Positions 51,412 to 63,164 of a stretch of 64,000 nt of DNA are shown piece by piece. A model generated the notes under the pieces. The model saw only the letters and a program-made list of their open reading frames with translations. It did no database searches and had not been told where the DNA came from. Both the position numbers and the translations under genes were made by a program. Source of the DNA: Pseudocitrobacter faecalis (lineage in GTDB: Bacteria > Pseudomonadota > Gammaproteobacteria > Enterobacterales > Enterobacteriaceae); the NCBI GenBank assembly GCA_003315335.1, contig QNRL01000009.1, positions 124,001 through 188,000 on the forward strand, written 5' to 3'. How positions within the stretch are numbered: the stretch's first letter is position 1; each line of letters opens with the position of its first letter.

Positions 51412-51963
51412 ATGACTGCGTATTGGCTTGCCCAGGGCGTAGGGGTACTCGCGTTTTTAATCGGTATCACCACTTTCATCAACCGTGATGAGCGGCGCTT
51501 TAAGTTTCAGCTCTCTCTCTACAGTGCGACGATTGGCGTGCATTTTTTTCTGATGGGGGCAATTCCGGCGGGAATGAGCGCGGAGCTCAACGTCATCCGC
51601 ACCCTAATTTCGGTGTACACCCGCCGCATCTGGGTAATGTTTGTATTTATCGCCCTGACGCTGATTCTGGGGCTCAGCAAGCTGCACCACGCGATGGAAC
51701 TGCTGCCCATTGCCGGTACGGTGGCCAGTACGTGGGCGTTGTTTCGTTGTAAAGGGTTGTCGGTGCGCTGCGTGATGTGGTGCTCAACGGCCTGCTGGGT
51801 TATCCATAACTTTTGGCTTGGCTCGATAGGCGGAACCATGATTGAGGGAAGTTTTCTGGTGATGAACGGCCTGAATATCATCCGTTTCTGGCGCATGCAG
51901 CGTCGCGGGATTGATCCGTTCAACGTCGAGAAGAAAGTACAGAAAGAAAGCCCCTCCGCCTGA
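51412..51963 (+). CDS. ygjV: Inner-membrane protein YgjV
   Basis: A 183-residue membrane protein of the YgjV family with five to six hydrophobic segments, beginning MTAYWLAQGVGVLAFLIGITTF. The FWLGSIGGTMIEGSF segment near residues 138-152 is conserved. Function is unknown. ATG 51412 is preferred over 51388 because AAGGA lies 7 bases upstream and the first codons of the longer frame overlap the uxaA terminator. It converges on sstT with 18 bp between stops. Confidence 0.93.
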   Translation: MTAYWLAQGVGVLAFLIGITTFINRDERRFKFQLSLYSATIGVHFFLMGAIPAGMSAELNVIRTLISVYTRRIWVMFVFIALTLILGLSKLHHAMELLPIAGTVASTWALFRCKGLSVRCVMWCSTACWVIHNFWLGSIGGTMIEGSFLVMNGLNIIRFWRMQRRGIDPFNVEKKVQKESPSA

Positions 51964-51981
51964 TGGCGAAGGGGAAAAGCA

Positions 51982-53226
51982 TTAGCCCCGCAGCGCGTCC
52001 TTCGCCAGGCGAGCATCTTCTGCCTGGCAAACGGCGGCGGTGAACATCACGTCGGTGGAGGAGTTGATTGCAGTTTCGCAGGAGTCCTGCAATACGCCGA
52101 TGATAAAGCCGACAGCAACCACCTGCATGGCGATTTCGTTCGGAATGCCGAACATATTGCAGGCCAGCGGGATCAGCAGCAGTGAACCCCCCGCCACACC
52201 CGATGCGCCGCAGGCGCACAGGGATGCCACCACACTTAGCAGCAGCGCTGTCGGTAGGTCAACCGGAATGCCCAGTGTATGCACCGCCGCCAGTGTGAGC
52301 ACGGTGATGGTAATTGCCGCGCCAGCCATGTTCACTGTCGCACCCAGCGGAATGGAAACCGAGTAAGTATCGCGATCCAGATTCAGCTTCTCGCACAGCG
52401 ACATATTCACTGGAATGTTCGCCGCAGAACTGCGGGTGAAGAAGGCGGTCACGCCGCTTTCACGCAGGCAGGTAAAGACCAGCGGATACGGGTTGCGGCG
52501 GATGTGCAGCCATACCAGCAGCGGGTTGATCACCAGCGCCACGACGGCCATACAGCCGACCAGAACCAGCAGAATTTGCGCGTAGCCCCACAGCGCGGAA
52601 AAACCGGTGGTGGCGAGGGTGGAAGAGACCAGGCCGAAGATACCAATTGGCGCAAAGCGAATCACCACCTTAACAATAAAGGTGACCGCGTTGGACATAT
52701 CGTTGACCAGGTTTTTGGTGGTGTCATTGCTGTGACGCAGGGCGAAGCCCAGACCCACGGCCCACACCAGAATCCCGATGTAGTTCGCATTAATCAGGGC
52801 ATGAATCGGGTTGGCGACGATACTCATCAGCAACCCGTGCATCACCTGTACAATACCTGTTGGCGGGGTAATGTCCGTCGCGCCGGTTGTGAGTTGAAGC
52901 GTGGAGGGGAACATAAAGCTCACCACCACCGCAGTTAACGCCGCCGAGAAGGTGCCCAGCAAATACATCCACAGAATAGGGCGGATATTGGTTTTTTGCC
53001 CTTGTTGATGGTTAGCAATCGAGGCCATAACCAGCGTGAGTACCAGTACCGGCGCGACCGCTTTCAGGGCGCCAACAAAAAGCGTACCGAGCAGGCCCGT
53101 GGCTTCCGCAGCCGGTTTTGAAATTAATGCCAGCGCGATACCCAGCACCAGACCAATCAATATTTGTTTTACCAGACTTCCCTGCACCAGGCGGCGAAAG
53201 AAGCTGGAAGACGGAGATGTCGTCAT
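51982..53226 (-). CDS. sstT: Serine/threonine:Na+ symporter SstT
   Basis: SstT imports L-serine and L-threonine with sodium. The 414-residue protein is in the dicarboxylate/amino acid:cation symporter (DAACS) family: the serine-rich re-entrant loop [14 protein letters not shown] (about residues 279-292), [15 protein letters not shown], and the last transport-domain motif [19 protein letters not shown]. The start is MTTSPSSS at 53226, giving the E. coli length; the longer frame has no ribosome-binding site. Confidence 0.96.
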   Translation of the reverse strand: MTTSPSSSFFRRLVQGSLVKQILIGLVLGIALALISKPAAEATGLLGTLFVGALKAVAPVLVLTLVMASIANHQQGQKTNIRPILWMYLLGTFSAALTAVVVSFMFPSTLQLTTGATDITPPTGIVQVMHGLLMSIVANPIHALINANYIGILVWAVGLGFALRHSNDTTKNLVNDMSNAVTFIVKVVIRFAPIGIFGLVSSTLATTGFSALWGYAQILLVLVGCMAVVALVINPLLVWLHIRRNPYPLVFTCLRESGVTAFFTRSSAANIPVNMSLCEKLNLDRDTYSVSIPLGATVNMAGAAITITVLTLAAVHTLGIPVDLPTALLLSVVASLCACGASGVAGGSLLLIPLACNMFGIPNEIAMQVVAVGFIIGVLQDSCETAINSSTDVMFTAAVCQAEDARLAKDALRG

Positions 53227-53408
53227 GAATGTATTCCTTCCAGTGATGTAATGTGCCATCCCGGTTACGAGTTTTTTGTCTCGTTTATGTCAGGATGTAA
53301 AAAAATGTTTGCCTGGTTGAGTATAAGGAAAGTTGGCTGGCGGGGAAGCGTAAAATGCTGGAATTTACGCGGTGCATCATATTTTTTAACTTTAATTTTA
53401 CATCGCTA

Positions 53409-53431
53409 CCGGGCAGCGTACTGCTGCCCGG
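53409..53431 (-). terminator. Hairpin downstream of alx
   Basis: CCGGGCAGC (53409-53417) and GCTGCCCGG (53423-53431) form a perfect 9-bp stem 10 bp after the alx stop. There is no T run immediately after it on the minus strand, so termination is plausible but not certain. Confidence 0.65.
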
Positions 53432-53440
53432 CGGAAAAGC

Positions 53441-54409
53441 TTAAGCTTGCTGATTCTTCTTGTCGTTCTGGTGGTTCACCCAGGCGTTGATAAGCAGCGT
53501 CAATACCAGAATGCCGCCCACCACGCCCAGCGAAATCGCGATAGGGATGTGGTAGAAATCGACGATCAGCATCTTGATACCGATAAACACCAGGATCACT
53601 GCCAGGCCATATTTGAGCATCGAGAAGCGCTCTGCCACGCCCGCCAGCAGGAAGTACATGGCACGCAGGCCGAGGATCGCGAACAGGTTAGAGGTCAGCA
53701 CGATAAACGGATCGGTGGTGACCGCGAAGATCGCCGGGATGCTATCAACGGCGAAGATAATGTCGCTGAACTCGACCAGAATCAGCACCAGTAATAGCGG
53801 TGTGGCGTAGATAACACCTTTTTGGCGCACAAAGAAGTGCTCGCCCTCTATCTTATCGGTCATGCGCAGATGGCCGCGCAGCCAGCGTACCAGCGGTTTA
53901 TCGCCAATGCCGCTCTCATCCTCTTTTGCCAGCGCCATCTTGATACCGGTGAACAGCAGGAATGCGCCGAACACATACAGCAGCCATTCAAACTGGGTGA
54001 TAAGCCAGCTACCGGCGAAGATCATGATCGTACGCAGCACAATCGCACCTAATACACCATAAACCAGCACGCGGCGTTGCAGCGCTGCCGGAACCGAGAA
54101 GTAGCTGAACAACATCAACCAGACGAAGACGTTATCCACGGCCAGCGATTTCTCAATCAGATAACCGGTAAGGAAAGCGAGAGCCTGCGGATCGGCAACC
54201 GCGCGACCCTGAGTTTCCGCCAGATACCACCAGAAGGCAGCGTTGAACAACAACGAGAGCGTGACCCAGACGATAGACCAGGCTGCAGCCTGTTTCATGG
54301 TCATGGCGTTAGCGCCGCGTCGGCCCTGCAACATCAGGTCGATGGCTAACATAATCACGACGACGACAGCGAATCCGCCCCACAGCAACGGTGTGCCGAC
54401 ACTATTCAT
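53441..54409 (-). CDS. alx: Alx, TerC-family membrane protein (manganese/alkaline-pH response)
   Basis: Alx is a TerC-family inner-membrane protein induced at high pH and by manganese; in E. coli it is proposed to export Mn2+. The 322-residue protein has about nine spans and the TerC signatures [18 protein letters not shown] (about residues 85-102) and [20 protein letters not shown] (about 212-231), whose acidic residues probably bind metal. The leader at 54410-54640 is the regulatory element. Confidence 0.95.
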   Translation of the reverse strand: MNSVGTPLLWGGFAVVVVIMLAIDLMLQGRRGANAMTMKQAAAWSIVWVTLSLLFNAAFWWYLAETQGRAVADPQALAFLTGYLIEKSLAVDNVFVWLMLFSYFSVPAALQRRVLVYGVLGAIVLRTIMIFAGSWLITQFEWLLYVFGAFLLFTGIKMALAKEDESGIGDKPLVRWLRGHLRMTDKIEGEHFFVRQKGVIYATPLLLVLILVEFSDIIFAVDSIPAIFAVTTDPFIVLTSNLFAILGLRAMYFLLAGVAERFSMLKYGLAVILVFIGIKMLIVDFYHIPIAISLGVVGGILVLTLLINAWVNHQNDKKNQQA

Positions 54410-54640
54410 AGATATTTTCCTTACGCATAAAAAAACGGCTGATGTCGAAAGACGTCAGCCGCTGCTTTTTTATGCATAGACCTCGCCTTCCGGCAAGGTC
54501 TCACTTACAACAAAAAGTATGCCCTTCAAACGGTTATCCGAAGGTGCATACGTTTTATTGCCCGGCGACCGGATATGGTTTTTCACATATCGTAATGACG
54601 GCCCACCGGCAAGGAAGTTACTCCCCTTTGCAGGTTACAA
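54410..54640 (-). promoter_or_regulatory. yybP-ykoY (Mn2+) riboswitch / pH-responsive element of alx
   Basis: The long alx leader on the minus strand contains the hallmark yybP-ykoY sequences: AAAGGGGAGTAACTTCC at its 5' end (near 54633-54617), and a GACCTTGCCGGAAGGCGAGG hairpin (about 54498-54479) whose internal loop forms the second half of the metal site. It corresponds to the E. coli PRE/SraF RNA, which binds Mn2+ and refolds at alkaline pH to expose the ribosome-binding site. Downstream (54428-54470) lies a strong intrinsic-terminator-like hairpin, then AAGGAAAAT in front of the alx start. Confidence 0.9.
54428..54470 (-). terminator. Intrinsic terminator within the alx leader
   Basis: On the minus strand CGGCTGACGTC-tttc-GACATCAGCCG forms an 11-bp stem (one G-T pair) followed by seven T residues. 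It lies between the Mn2+ aptamer and the alx ribosome-binding site and is the likely expression platform. Confidence 0.85.
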
Positions 54641-54695
54641 AATATTACAGACCATCAATGGCGTCAATGGCCTGTAACATCCGTTTTACATAGCT

Positions 54696-55694
54696 TTACG
54701 CTGGTACCTGCTCACTGATGTCATCAGCAGGGAAGGTGACACCTGTTTGGCGGCGAATCTCCGTTTGCAGTTTTGCCGTGGTACGGCTGACGGCAAGACC
54801 CGGATGGTTCACTTCATTGGTTTCCACCAGACGGGCAAAGACCTCTGCTTCATACAGCATAGTATTAATATGCTGCGGTTGAGAGAGATCCTGCGCTTTG
54901 CCGCCGCGCGGCACGAAGGTGACTTTCTGGCATTCGGAAATCTTCTCGATGACCAGTGAACCCTCTTCGCCCTGAATTTCGCTCGGCAGCACCGAGTCAC
55001 TTACTTTTGAGTGCTGCAAAGTGACGCTGAAATCGCCGTAGTCGAGCACCACCAGACCGTGTGCATCCACGCCGCTTTCCAGCAGGCTTGCCGATGCCTG
55101 TACGCCGTGCGGCTCGCCCCACAGCGCAACCGCCGAGGCCAGGCAATAAAAACCGATATCCATAATCGAACCGTTGGAGAACGCCGGATTAAAGGTATTT
55201 GGATTCTCGCCATCGAGATAACGCTGATAGCGTGAAGAGTACTGACAGTAGTTGATAAGCGCTTTACGCACCTTGCCTACTTTACTGAGCGACTGCTGCA
55301 ACAGCAGGAAATTCGGCAGGCTGGCGGTTTTAAACGCCTCGAACAGCACCACCTGATTTTCGCGTGCGGTTTCAATCGCGGCTTCCACTTCGCGCAGGTT
55401 CGAGGCCAGCGGCTTCTCGCAAATTACATGCTTTTTATGGCGCAAGAACAGTTGAGTTTGCGGGAAATGGAGCGAGTTCGGGCTGGCGATGTATACCGCA
55501 TCGATGGCATCGCTTTGCGCCATCGCTTCAAGCGAAGTAAAAAGATGCTCGACGGGGTAATCGTTGGCGAACGTTTGGGCCTGCTCAAGGCTGCGGGAGT
55601 AGATAGCGGTAAGCTTATATTTGCCGGTCTCGTGGGCGGCATCGACAAACTGTTTGGTTATCCAGTTTGTGCCAATAACTGCGAAACGTATCAT
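54696..55694 (-). CDS. ygjR: Gfo/Idh/MocA-family oxidoreductase YgjR
   Basis: A 332-residue NAD(P)-dependent oxidoreductase. The nucleotide-binding start IRFAVIGTNWITKQF replaces the usual GxGxxG with GTNWIT, as in E. coli YgjR; the family EKP motif is intact in VICEKPLASN (about residues 92-101) and the substrate-domain segment SNGSIMDIGFYCLASAV is conserved. Substrate unknown. The frame opens 27 codons upstream; ATG 55694 is chosen from conservation. The alx leader lies directly downstream. Confidence 0.92.
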   Translation of the reverse strand: MIRFAVIGTNWITKQFVDAAHETGKYKLTAIYSRSLEQAQTFANDYPVEHLFTSLEAMAQSDAIDAVYIASPNSLHFPQTQLFLRHKKHVICEKPLASNLREVEAAIETARENQVVLFEAFKTASLPNFLLLQQSLSKVGKVRKALINYCQYSSRYQRYLDGENPNTFNPAFSNGSIMDIGFYCLASAVALWGEPHGVQASASLLESGVDAHGLVVLDYGDFSVTLQHSKVSDSVLPSEIQGEEGSLVIEKISECQKVTFVPRGGKAQDLSQPQHINTMLYEAEVFARLVETNEVNHPGLAVSRTTAKLQTEIRRQTGVTFPADDISEQVPA

Positions 55695-55775
55695 AGACGC
55701 TGACGTGCTCCATAAAAGGGGATCTTCCTTCAATGTAGCACGCTGGCGCGACAAAATGAGTGCGCAGTAACGCAC

Positions 55776-56468
55776 TTATTTCGTGGCGGGGCAACCGTGC
55801 TCGCTGTTCGGGCCAATCATGACCGTAGGGCCGAGATATTTGGGCTGACGGTGGAGGATTGTTGCATCAATCACTGCGCTGACGCGGGCGAGTTTTTCGC
55901 GCAGACGCACCAGCTTGCCGCGGCCTTGATCCAAATCCTCAGCGTTATAGCCGATGGCATCAATGCCATATTGCTTCGCCAGCCAGATGGCGCGTTGATT
56001 ATGGAATTCCTGCGAGATAATCGTGATGTTATTTTCCCCAAAGACTTTATTGGCGCGCACGACGGAGTCGAGAGTGGAGAATCCAGCGTAGTCACAGAAG
56101 ATAGCGCTGGCGGGCACGCCTTTGGCGATCAACGCCTGCTGCATGCCGGAAGACTCATCGTAATTTTTACGGCCATTATCGCCGCTCACCAGCAGCCATT
56201 TTACTTTCCCGGAATGATACAGTTCCGCTGCGGCGTTAATTCGCCGGGTGAAGTAGTTATTGCCCGGTCTGGCGCCTAACAGCAATCCCACATTACGCAC
56301 GGGGATAGCGTTAACATCATTCCACGTCAGGTGCTCGCTCGTCTTGACTATCTCCCGGTTGGCGAAAAATATCATGGCAATAGCCGCAAACAATAGAAAA
56401 CAGGCGAACCTGAACATGCGTCGAGAGAAAATAATGTGACGAAGAAAACGGGCTAGCGCGCGCAGCAT
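55776..56468 (-). CDS. ygjQ: DUF218 membrane-anchored protein YgjQ (SanA-like)
   Basis: A 230-residue protein of the SanA/ElyC/YdcF (DUF218) family. It has an N-terminal membrane segment ([18 protein letters not shown], about residues 19-36) and a periplasmic DUF218 domain with [18 protein letters not shown] (about 59-76), [15 protein letters not shown] and [10 protein letters not shown]. SanA relatives affect envelope permeability to vancomycin; the reaction is unknown. Confidence 0.93.
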   Translation of the reverse strand: MLRALARFLRHIIFSRRMFRFACFLLFAAIAMIFFANREIVKTSEHLTWNDVNAIPVRNVGLLLGARPGNNYFTRRINAAAELYHSGKVKWLLVSGDNGRKNYDESSGMQQALIAKGVPASAIFCDYAGFSTLDSVVRANKVFGENNITIISQEFHNQRAIWLAKQYGIDAIGYNAEDLDQGRGKLVRLREKLARVSAVIDATILHRQPKYLGPTVMIGPNSEHGCPATK

Positions 56469-56548
56469 TGAGCGTTATCCTTAACAAATACGGGGGGAAG
56501 ACGATTGTAGACGTTAGTGGATAAAATCATAACGATCCGCTATCGATT

Positions 56549-57052
56549 TCAGATTTTGCCTTGCCCCAGCGACATCTGTGTCAGCCACAACCGGGTATCA
56601 AACTCCAGCTGGTGATACTGCGGCTCCATATGGCAGCAAAGCTGGTAAAACGCTTTGTCGTGCTCTTTCTCTTTCAGATGCGCTAATTCATGCACCACAA
56701 TCATACGCAGGAACGGCTCTGGCGCGGTGCGAAAAACGGTGGCAACGCGAATCTCCGCTTTGGCTTTTAGCTTTCCGCCCTGCACGCGCGAAACGGCGGT
56801 ATGCAGGCCCAGCGCGTTTTTCAGCACATGGATCTTATTGTCATACATCACCTTATTAATGGGTGGCGCGTTGCGCAGATACTGGCTTTTCAGATCCTGT
56901 GTGTACTGCCACAGCGCTTTATCGGTGGCGAAATCGTGCGTGCCGGGATAGCGCTTTGCCAGCACGGTACCCAGACGCCCTTCTGCAATAAGCGTGCGCA
57001 CTTGTGCCAGCAGGTGTTCCGGGTAGCCCTGGAGATAAGTTAGTTGCGTCAT
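56549..57052 (-). CDS. ygjP: YgjP, zincin-like metal-dependent hydrolase
   Basis: A 167-residue YgjP/DUF45 protein. The zincin motif [16 protein letters not shown] (about residues 125-140) has HExxH with His, Glu, His and a third potential ligand further on. The true substrate is not settled. ATG 57052 gives [15 protein letters not shown], as in E. coli from LTYLQGYPE; an upstream in-frame ATG at 57088 overlaps the divergent rlmG promoter and is disregarded. Confidence 0.92.
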   Translation of the reverse strand: MTQLTYLQGYPEHLLAQVRTLIAEGRLGTVLAKRYPGTHDFATDKALWQYTQDLKSQYLRNAPPINKVMYDNKIHVLKNALGLHTAVSRVQGGKLKAKAEIRVATVFRTAPEPFLRMIVVHELAHLKEKEHDKAFYQLCCHMEPQYHQLEFDTRLWLTQMSLGQGKI

Positions 57053-57135
57053 CACAGCCCCAAATCGGATTAAAAAGTGTATACTCACGCACCCTTTTCA
57101 GGGATAACGCCAAATTTTACCATTCTGGAGGGCCG

Positions 57136-58272
57136 ATGAGCCACATAGACAACGGTTTCCGTTCACTGAACCTGAAACGTTTCCCGGAGACGGACGACGT
57201 CAACCCGCTACAGGCGTGGGAAGCGGCGGATGAGTATCTGCTGCAGCAGTTGGACGACACCGAAATCAACGGCCCGGTCCTGATTTTTAACGACAGCTTC
57301 GGTGCACTGAGCTGCGCGCTGGTAGAGCATAAGCCGTACAGCATTGGCGACTCTTACGTCAGCGAGCTGGGCACGCGTGAAAACCTGCGCCATAACGACA
57401 TTGACGAATCCAGCGTCAGATTTCTCGACAGCACCGCAGAATACCCGTCTGCGCCTGCCGTTGTACTGATTAAAATCCCGAAAACGCTGGCGCTGCTGGA
57501 GCAACAACTGCGCGCGTTGCGTGAGGTCGTGACCCCGCAAACCCGTATTATCGGCGGTGCGAAAGCGCGTGATATTCATAACTCTACGCTGGCGCTGTTC
57601 GAGAAAATCCTCGGCACCACGACCACCACACTTGCGTGGAAAAAAGCGCGCCTGATCAACTGCACCTTCACGAAGCCGGCGCTGGCCGATGAGTCACAAA
57701 TCGTGAGTTGGCCGCTGGAAGGTACCTCGTGGACCATTCATAACCACGCGAACGTCTTCTCTCGCACCGGTCTGGATATCGGCGCACGCTTCTTTATCGA
57801 GCATCTGCCGGAAAACCTGGAAGGTGAGATTGTTGATCTCGGCTGCGGCAACGGGGTGATTGGCATGACGCTGCTGGAAAAAAATCCAGAAGCGACGGTG
57901 GTATTTGTGGATGAATCACCGATGGCGGTCGCCTCCAGCCGCCTTAACGTTGAAAGTAACCTGCCGGACGCGATTGACCGCTGCGAGTTTATGATCAACA
58001 ACGCGCTCTCTGGCGTCGAACCGTTCCGCTTCAACGCGGTGCTGTGCAACCCGCCGTTCCACCAGCAGCATGCGCTGACCGATAATGTGGCCTGGGAAAT
58101 GTTCCATCATGCACGTCGCTGCCTGAAAATTAACGGTGAGCTGTATATCGTGGCTAACCGTCATCTCGACTATTTCCATAAGCTGAAGAAGATTTTCGGC
58201 AACTGCACCACTATCGCCACCAACAGCAAGTTTGTGGTGCTGAAAGCGGTGAAGTTGGGGCGTCGTCGTTAA
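57136..58272 (+). CDS. rlmG: 23S rRNA (guanine-1835 N2) methyltransferase RlmG
   Basis: RlmG methylates N2 of G1835 in 23S rRNA. The 378-residue protein has an N-terminal degenerate methyltransferase-like RNA-binding domain (to about residue 185) and a C-terminal catalytic domain with the SAM loop [13 protein letters not shown] (about 232-244) and the amino-methylation motif NPPFHQQH (about 305-312). Many upstream codons are open, but ATG 57136 follows CTGGAGG and gives the E. coli N-terminus [11 protein letters not shown]. Confidence 0.96.
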   Translation: MSHIDNGFRSLNLKRFPETDDVNPLQAWEAADEYLLQQLDDTEINGPVLIFNDSFGALSCALVEHKPYSIGDSYVSELGTRENLRHNDIDESSVRFLDSTAEYPSAPAVVLIKIPKTLALLEQQLRALREVVTPQTRIIGGAKARDIHNSTLALFEKILGTTTTTLAWKKARLINCTFTKPALADESQIVSWPLEGTSWTIHNHANVFSRTGLDIGARFFIEHLPENLEGEIVDLGCGNGVIGMTLLEKNPEATVVFVDESPMAVASSRLNVESNLPDAIDRCEFMINNALSGVEPFRFNAVLCNPPFHQQHALTDNVAWEMFHHARRCLKINGELYIVANRHLDYFHKLKKIFGNCTTIATNSKFVVLKAVKLGRRR

Positions 58273-58291
58273 GGCGAATCCTTCATTCCGG

Positions 58292-58312
58292 CCCTCTCCC
58301 ATAGGGAGAGGG
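58292..58312. repeat. CCCTCTCCC palindrome upstream of higB
   Basis: CCCTCTCCC-ata-GGGAGAGGG is a perfect 9-bp inverted repeat 20 bp after the rlmG stop. It is the same family as the repeats at 40291 and 59247 and could end rlmG transcription. Confidence 0.85.
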
Positions 58313-58425
58313 AGCAAAACCTCCGCTTCTGGAAGCGTGCTCGCAGCATTAAAATTCTCCATTTCCCTTCTCTTGTATCGCTCTGTTTGAAGCGTAATCT
58401 CATTTCGCCATGATGACCTAACGTA

Positions 58426-58469
58426 TTGCCAATTTGGCAACATGCGTTATGATATTGCCAATTTGTCAA
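58426..58469. promoter_or_regulatory. Two HigA-type operators upstream of higB
   Basis: Two copies of the same 15-bp palindrome, TTGCCAATTTGGCAA (58426-58440) and TTGCCAATTTGTCAA (58455-58469), are centred 29 bp apart and end 15 bp before the higB ATG. A tandem palindrome here is the normal arrangement for antitoxin autorepression, with conditional control by HigB. Confidence 0.85.
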
Positions 58470-58484
58470 CGGAGTTGATGAAGA

Positions 58485-58799
58485 ATGCACTTGATAACAC
58501 AAAAAGCGTTGAAAGATGCAGCCGAGAGATTTCCCCGGCATGCGATGGAAATCCTCGCGCTGGGGAAGGCGGTTTCGAAAGGATACTTCAGGACGCCTGA
58601 GGCACTAAAGGGGCTTTTCCCCTCTCTGGATAATCTTAAATACCTGGATAAACATTATGTTATCGACATTGGCGGAAACGAATTACGCGTCATTGTGATG
58701 ATTTTTTTTGATTCGCAGAAGTTCTATGTTCGGCATGTCTTCACACATAAAGAGTACGACAGGTTTACGGCGGAACATCGAAGAAGGGGAAAAAAATGA
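58485..58799 (+). CDS. higB: HigB toxin, ribosome-dependent mRNA interferase
   Basis: HigB is a RelE-superfamily toxin that cleaves mRNA on translating ribosomes when freed from HigA. The 104-residue basic protein matches E. coli HigB: SLDNLKYLDKHYVIDIGGNELRV in the middle and FYVRHVFTHKEYDRFTAEHR at the C-terminus, with the usual His, Arg and Lys residues for catalysis. As in other hig systems the toxin gene comes first. It overlaps higA by 4 bp (ATGA). Confidence 0.95.
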   Translation: MHLITQKALKDAAERFPRHAMEILALGKAVSKGYFRTPEALKGLFPSLDNLKYLDKHYVIDIGGNELRVIVMIFFDSQKFYVRHVFTHKEYDRFTAEHRRRGKK

Positions 58800-59212
58800 T
58801 GGTCATTTCTGATGTGCTCAAGGCGGGTGAAAAGCTCACCAAAGCCGCTCCTTTTTTGGCAGGGATCCAGAATGACGAGCAATATAGAGAAGCGCTTATA
58901 CTGATTGAGCATCTGTTGCTTAACGATCCTGATAACCCGCTCGTTGACCTCGTGTGCGCAAAAATCACGGCCTGGGAGACATCCGCACCGGAATTTGCTG
59001 AATTTAATGCGAGGCTTGAAGCGATGCCAGCAGGCATAGCGGTAATCCGTACGTTAATGGATCAGTACGGATTAACGTTATCCGATCTTCCCGAAATTGG
59101 TAGCAAATCGATGGTATCGCGAGTTCTTAACGGACAAAGGAAGTTAACCCTTGAACACGCGAAAAAGCTGGCGGCCCGTTTTGGTATTTCACCGGCGTTG
59201 TTCATTGATTAA
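58796..59212 (+). CDS. higA: HigA antitoxin
   Basis: HigA neutralises HigB and represses the operon. The 138-residue protein has an N-terminal helical toxin-binding/dimer domain and a C-terminal XRE-type helix-turn-helix at about residues 83-135 (YGLTLSDLPEIGSKSMVSRV then NGQRKLTLEHAKKLAARFGI). It closely matches E. coli HigA in length and sequence. Two operator palindromes precede the operon. Both proteins appear intact, so the system is probably functional. Confidence 0.95.
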   Translation: MMVISDVLKAGEKLTKAAPFLAGIQNDEQYREALILIEHLLLNDPDNPLVDLVCAKITAWETSAPEFAEFNARLEAMPAGIAVIRTLMDQYGLTLSDLPEIGSKSMVSRVLNGQRKLTLEHAKKLAARFGISPALFID

Positions 59213-59246
59213 GGCATCGCAGCCCTAACACCACGCACGCTAGATC

Positions 59247-59267
59247 CCCTCTCCCTCATGGAGAGGG
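59247..59267. repeat. CCCTCTCCC palindrome downstream of higA
   Basis: CCCTCTCCctcatgGAGAGGG is an 7-8 bp inverted repeat (one arm shortened by one G relative to the copy at 58292) between the convergent higA and fadH stops. Together with 58292 it flanks the higBA module. Confidence 0.8.
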
Positions 59268-59269
59268 TT

Positions 59270-61309
<2,040 letters not shown>

Positions 61310-61399
61310 TTATTGTTATGTGGTCGGATGAGTTTAATTTAGCCGTCGGCATCGAAAAGGGAAAAGGGGAATGTGGGGATTGTGATGGGATTCAAAGAA

Positions 61400-61424
61400 C
61401 GCCCCCATGAGTGACTTGGGGGCG
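61400..61424 (-). terminator. Hairpin downstream of patA
   Basis: CGCCCCCA (61400-61407) and TGGGGGCG (61417-61424) form a GC-rich stem 6 bp after the patA stop; on the minus strand it is followed by TTCTTTG, a weak T tract. Confidence 0.75.
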
Positions 61425-61430
61425 TGCGAT

Positions 61431-63047
<1,617 letters not shown>

Positions 63048-63095
63048 TCAGAGAATATATCCTCTAAAAATGCGAGCTGAATCGAGATTAACGAA

Positions 63096-63122
63096 TAAAG
63101 CTAATGTATTCACCGCCGACAT
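63096..63122 (+). promoter_or_regulatory. Sigma-28 (FliA) promoter of aer
   Basis: TAAAGCTA (63096-63103), an 11-bp spacer and GCCGACAT (63115-63122) match the flagellar sigma-28 consensus TAAAGTTT-N11-GCCGATAA at 13 of 16 positions or so. It lies about 43 bp before the aer ATG; aer belongs to the flagellar class 3 regulon in E. coli. Confidence 0.8.
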
Positions 63123-63164
63123 ACCCTTTACACAATAAGCCTTATTACCGGCAAGGATACCTGC

